Shown one piece after another: positions 55,301-61,300 of a stretch of 64,000 bases of DNA. The translations under genes were made by a program, and so were the position numbers. The notes under the pieces were generated by a model. It saw nothing but the letters and a program-made list of their open reading frames with translations, had not been told where the DNA came from and searched no databases. Each line of letters opens with the position of its first letter. Positions within the stretch are counted from its first letter, which is position 1. The stretch comes from Corbicula japonica (Eukaryota > Mollusca > Bivalvia > Venerida > Cyrenidae): assembly GCA_038501625.1 (NCBI GenBank), contig JAZAYU010000008.1, forward strand, positions 12,090,938-12,154,937, written 5' to 3'.

Positions 55301-58300
55301 CGGCTGATCTGGATCTACACTGGTTGCACATGCAATAAAATTTTTATATATGGAGACATGGTTTAAGTGAAGTCAATGTTGTAAATGGCTTGGTTTTTTA
55401 ATGGACGTTTACAGGCTTTGGCTGACACACAGTATAACATGTTATAAATCTAATTTTAATTTGTCTTATACTGGTAGTATCTATAGAAAAGGGCAACATT
55501 TATAGATAAAGACATAAAAACAGGGTTTGATCTTAAACAATGTCTACTAAACATAAAGGCTCAGATATAAATGGTATATATGGTAATAAAGCACTTTTTA
55601 CCCTGTGACTGCCTACTTACACCTAGATTATAACTCTCAATGTCCTGCTAAATAGGAAAACACAAGAGTCATAAATTCACAGGTATTTAATAAAGATTAT
55701 TCTATGACCTACACAGTCTCAAATCAAATTTTATATGGAGGCGTATAAAACGGCTGATTATAAAATAATAAGTCTAGGCAATGTATCAAATCAATTTTTT
55801 TTTAAATTCATTCAAAGTAATTTTTTATTCTTTAGTTTCCTTTTGGTGCCACTATGTAAAACTACTTCAGATATCATAGCATTAAATTAATGTTTTACGG
55901 CAGTGATGTAATATGTTTAATATGCTGAATAATAAACAAATTATATGAAAGTCTGAATGACTTAATGTAAAATGTGCATTTTGAATTATTCAGTAGGCTG
56001 ACACAAATATAATTAATAATTATAGAATTAAATCCTTGTAATTCCAATCAAAACCATTTAATTTTTAACGACCATAATGCAACAAAACATGATATCTCTT
56101 TTAAAGTGTAAAACTCTTTTATATACCAATAAAATTGCGACAAAAGTTAATGGTGTTTAACTAGGCTATTATTGTATATTCTAAACCTTTATCATGCTAA
56201 TTTCTATATTTTAATTATAAATGGCTCTCGGTAGTAAATTTTCTAACAAGGACTTTTTGCAGGAAGTCATCAACAGAATAGTGTATGATATAGACACACA
56301 TCTGACTCTATCAACATGCTAGCTGATTGTGGCCGACATCAGTTTTTAATTTTTACTCCATGCATACCCATTTCATTGCCAGTGTGACAAGTGTAGATCC
56401 AGATCAGCTTGCACATAATATATGCCATCTAATCAGGATCTACTCTGTCTGGTTTCTGGTCAGAAATAACCTAATAAATCAAAAAGCAAACAGTGTAGAT
56501 CCTGATCAGATGTCATGGATGTGCTGGCTGATCTTAATCTACACTGTTTGCTTATGCCATAAAGGTGTATGTAATATTATGGAGGAAAGGGTTTATTGTC
56601 TAAGGGTCTACTGGAGACTTACATCTGTAGTCCCTTGTCTCTGGCATTCTGTGGCATGTCCATAACATATACATTGGCCTCCAATGGAAATGTCCTTCAC
56701 CGAGTAGAAATACTGAAAAGTAAGATTTTTACAAATGCTGTTGCCTTGCAGTTTACCTTTGTTACAGTAGTCAACTGACAATTGCTGCATTATGCATGCT
56801 GTAACACAGATTGGGGATCAGTCACAATGTGTTAGATTCTTGAAATAATAGCATAAAACAGATGTTCATTCCCAACAACCAACAAGTCTTTCCTGTACTG
56901 GACAGTGTACTTAAGTTTTCCCTGTATTGTACATTATACACTTAATCCTGTTTTACCAGTATCTGCATGTTTAAGGGACAAGATTGTTGTAATTAATGCA
57001 TTTTATTATAAACTAAAACCGTTTTAAACATCAATAAAATTGTAAGTTCTTATGTGTCAACAATGCTTCAATTGTTATAGCAAAAACTGTCAAATAAAAG
57101 CTGAAGGTACATAATCAATTTGATATTCACTTAATATTATTATGTTTGTTATGATTTATAATAATAAAGTCATTCCTCTTATAGTTTTCTTGATTCAATA
57201 CCTTGATATATGTTAACAACCCTATTTTTATAACACAATTCATTAAAAATGAACAAGGCCATTTCTCTCAAGCTAATATAACAGTTTGAAACACTTTACT
57301 CCATAGACACCCCTCTTTCACATGGACAGTGTAGATCCACAGATCACAAGGCTCAATGCTATGTGGGTGTATTCCTTGACCGACATCATTTTTTCATAAA
57401 CCACAAGCTGAGGGTAACTTCATAAAAGAAATTGTTTCTGCATTTGAGAGTCTAGGAGTGGGGATGGGTGGTGAGGGGAATGATTTCTGCATTTGAGAGT
57501 CTAGAAGTGGGGATGGGTGGTGAGGGGAATGATTTCTGCATTTGAGAGTCTAGGAGTGGGGTGGGTGGTGAGGGGAATGATTTCTGCATTTGAGAGTCTA
57601 GGAGTTGGGGTGGGTGGTGAGGGGGATGATTTCTGCATTTGAGAGTCTAGGAGTGGGGATGGGTGGTGAGGGGAATGATTTCTGCATTTGAGAGTCTAGG
57701 AGTGGGGTGGGTGGTGAGGGGAATGATTTCTGCATTTGAGAGTCTAGGAGTGGGGATGGGTGGTGAGGGGAATGATTTCTGCATTTGAGAGTCTAGGAGT
57801 TGGGGTGGGTGGTGAGGGGAATGATTTCTGCATTTGAGAGTCTAGAAGTGGGGGTGGGTGGTGAGGGGAATGATTTCTGCATTTGCGAGTCTAGGAGTGG
57901 GGGTGGGTGGTGAGGGGAATGATTTCTGCATTTGAGAGTCAAGGAGTGGGGATGGGTGGTGAGGGGAATGATTTCTGCATTTAAGAGTCTAGGAGTGGGG
58001 TGGGTGGTGAGGGAAATGATAATTATAATTAGAACATTATAAGACTGTCTTACTCTTCTGGTAACAGATGGGTCCAGATTTCGTGGATCTCTAGCCTGAA
58101 GGCTCATCAAGTCTGCATTAAGGGTTCGAATCTTTTGAAAGCGTAACCTCACATACCTAGCTGAGGTAAAATCCTGAAAAAAAAGAATATTAAAATCATA
58201 CCATGATGAATTCTAAAACCTCAGGTTGGAATACTTTAAAAGCAACTAATTAAAAAATATATTTTTGCATAAAAAACAAGACCACAAGATTATAAAACTG

Positions 58301-61300
58301 AGAATCGAAACCATTCTCAAATCTAAAGCATCTGATTGGCTGAAATGGCAGCAGTCTGGTTTCAAATCTCAGCTTTATAATCTTCAGCAAAGGTCATTGA
58401 TAATGAACCTTACTGGTATTTTTTTTCGAGCTTTTGAATGAAATTTTGAATCTTGGTGCTCTCAATAACCTCTTTCAACCCACTCTTTGATCTATTTAGA
58501 ATCAATAACCTCTAACAATGTTTTTACATTAGACAAACATGGGATCCTTAGCATTGGGTAAAAACAAATTTAGGAAACAGATACATCATTAATGCACTGA
58601 GTCATACATTGCTATCCAGATCATCATTACCAAATACAGCGAAACACCTCCACAGCAAACATCAATGAGAAAAAAATATGTTTGTGGTTTGGACTTTTTG
58701 TACTGGAGCGAAGGAAAATAACTGCAATAAATTGTCAATAACTTGTCATGATTGTGTCAAACAAAAATCAAAACTCAAGGTTTTATTGGCATTAAAGATA
58801 TAAACAATGCTCAGAACCAAACAACATATCATGATCGGGGCAATCAACCAACTTTATTATAGAAAGATTTGTAAACTTTTCTGGGTCATGATACACAATA
58901 TCTCATATCACTTGTTTTCATCAAAACCAAAAGCAGTTGAGATCTGTTTGTAACTGTGTAATTATAACAACTATAACATATTATGTGTGAAATATGTTAC
59001 ATGAATGTTAAAGGATTCTCATCTAAGTTATACAGTCCTCAAGATTATAAAACTGAGAACGGAAACCAGTCTCAAATCTCATGGATCTGATTGGCTGAAA
59101 CTGAGACTGGTTTCATATCTCAGTTTTATAATCTTCAGCACAGATGCCACATTATATTTTTATAGCGATCTGAATAATAACATCAGCAAATGAAAAAGAT
59201 TATTGCAAAATAGTACAATTCAAGTTCTATCATAATACTGGGATATAAAAACTGAATCATATGCATTTTGGAGCTCTGTACCTGGTACAGGTGGTTAACA
59301 GTTAATTTTTCATCTCTCTCAAAATAATGTAAAATGATTATTTTATTCTTTTCATTTTCCAGGCACCAGCTGCAATGAATTTTAACCAGTCTCTTGAATC
59401 TTGCACTGAACAACCTTGCCTACATATCTGTTTGATCAGTGCAATATAAAGCATCAATGAAATCTTCATCCTAAAGAGGGTGCTTCATCTTGAAATGGGA
59501 GAGATGTTTATGATGAGAGCATATCAACATGTGGTTACAGTAGTAATTTTGTGGTTAGCCTAAGTAGCAAACCACTTGGAGATACTTAACCACAAGTGAG
59601 AGAATCACAGAGGAATTCCATTAGTAAAACTCATCTTTTGAAGGGATATCCCTGTAAGAATTTGAAATAAAATCTCTCAATGGTGAATGGATACTTCTGG
59701 CTGAGTGAGCACATTTTATTAAAGACCACCATTTTTCTGTCAAGAGGGAATAACCAGAGGTTTGATCAACACAAGAGGGCCATGATGGCCCTGAATCGCT
59801 CACCTGAGTATGTTTTTCATGAAGCAACACTGCCTTGCTATGAAATGTTGGCACAATATGAGTTTCATCCTTGATTACAGACACCTGTGTAGCAATCCCA
59901 AGCTGTTTTTGATATAAGCTACCCATACAACAAGTTTGGAGTCAATAGGCCAAAGCAAACTCAAGTTATTAAGTGAAAATTGAATTTCTATTTTTAGCTA
60001 CAGTGGCCGTGACCTTGACCACAGACATCTAGGTAGCAATCCCAAGCTGCCCGTTGATATAAAATACCCATATACCAAGTTTGGAGTAAATAGGCCAAAA
60101 CAAACTCAAGTTATTAAGCAGACACTGAATTTCTATTTTGATCAATAGTGACCTTGACCTTGATCACAGACACCTGGGTAGTAATCCAAAGCTGCTTCGT
60201 AGTATAAGCTACCTATACACCAAGTTTGGAGTCAATATGCCAAAGCAAACTTAAGTTATTGAGTGGAAACTGAATTTCTATTTTTAGCAACAGTGACCTT
60301 GACCTTGATCACAGACATCCGGGAAGCAAACCCAAGCTGCCTTTTGATATAAGCTTACCATATACCTAGTTTGAAGTCAATTGGCCAAAGCAAACTCAAG
60401 TTATTAAGCTGAAACTGAATTTCTATTTTTAGCAACAGTGACCTTGACCTTGATCACAGACACCTGGGTAGCAATCCCAAGCTGCTTCTTGAAATTAGCT
60501 ACCCATACACCAATTTTGGAGTCAATAGGCCAAAGCAAACTCAAGTTATTGAGTGGAAATGGAATTTCTATTTTTAGCAACAGTGACCTTGACCTTGATC
60601 ACAAACATCTGGGTAGCAATCCCAAGCTACCTCTTCACATTAGCTACCCCACAGACCAAGTTTGGAGTCAATAGGCCAAAGCAAACTCAAGTTATTGAGC
60701 AGAAACTAAATATCTATTTTTAGCAACAGTGACCTTGACCTTCACCCTATGGTCATGATTTGAACAACTTTTGCAGACATTAGTGCCAGGATGCTCCAGG
60801 ACAAATTTGGTTAAAATCTGTCCAGTGGTTTCAGAGGAGATGTTGTTTAAAAGAAATTGTTGACGGACGACGGACGGCGGACGACGGACAAAGACCGGTC
60901 ACAATAGCTCACCATGAGCCTAAAGCTCAGGTGAGCTAATAATAAAACATAAACTTGTGTGTACCAAGTAACTTCAATTCTTAGAAGAATGTTCAAAGTT
61001 CAATATTTAGTAGGATAATACTAACTTGAAAAATAATTCAAGTCCAATTCTTACTAAGACAATACTTACAAGAACAATCAAGTTCAATTCTTACTAGGAT
61101 AATACTTATAGGAAAGTTATCAGAGTTTAATTTTTACTAGGATAATACTAACTGGAAGAATAATTCAAGTTCAATTCTTACTATGATAATACTTGCTATC
61201 AGAATAACCACAAAGGGCATATTTCTGCACAGAGTGACAGCGAGAGTTCACTCCAAATGATAAGGAGCATCCTGTAGGTTTGTTTCTACAGTAACAGCCA

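Noticed and set aside
57793..58152. Proline- and histidine-rich extension of exon 3
   Set aside because: The frame runs through the donor into a minisatellite; the next exon joins exactly at AGA|GTAAGA with family-conserved sequence.
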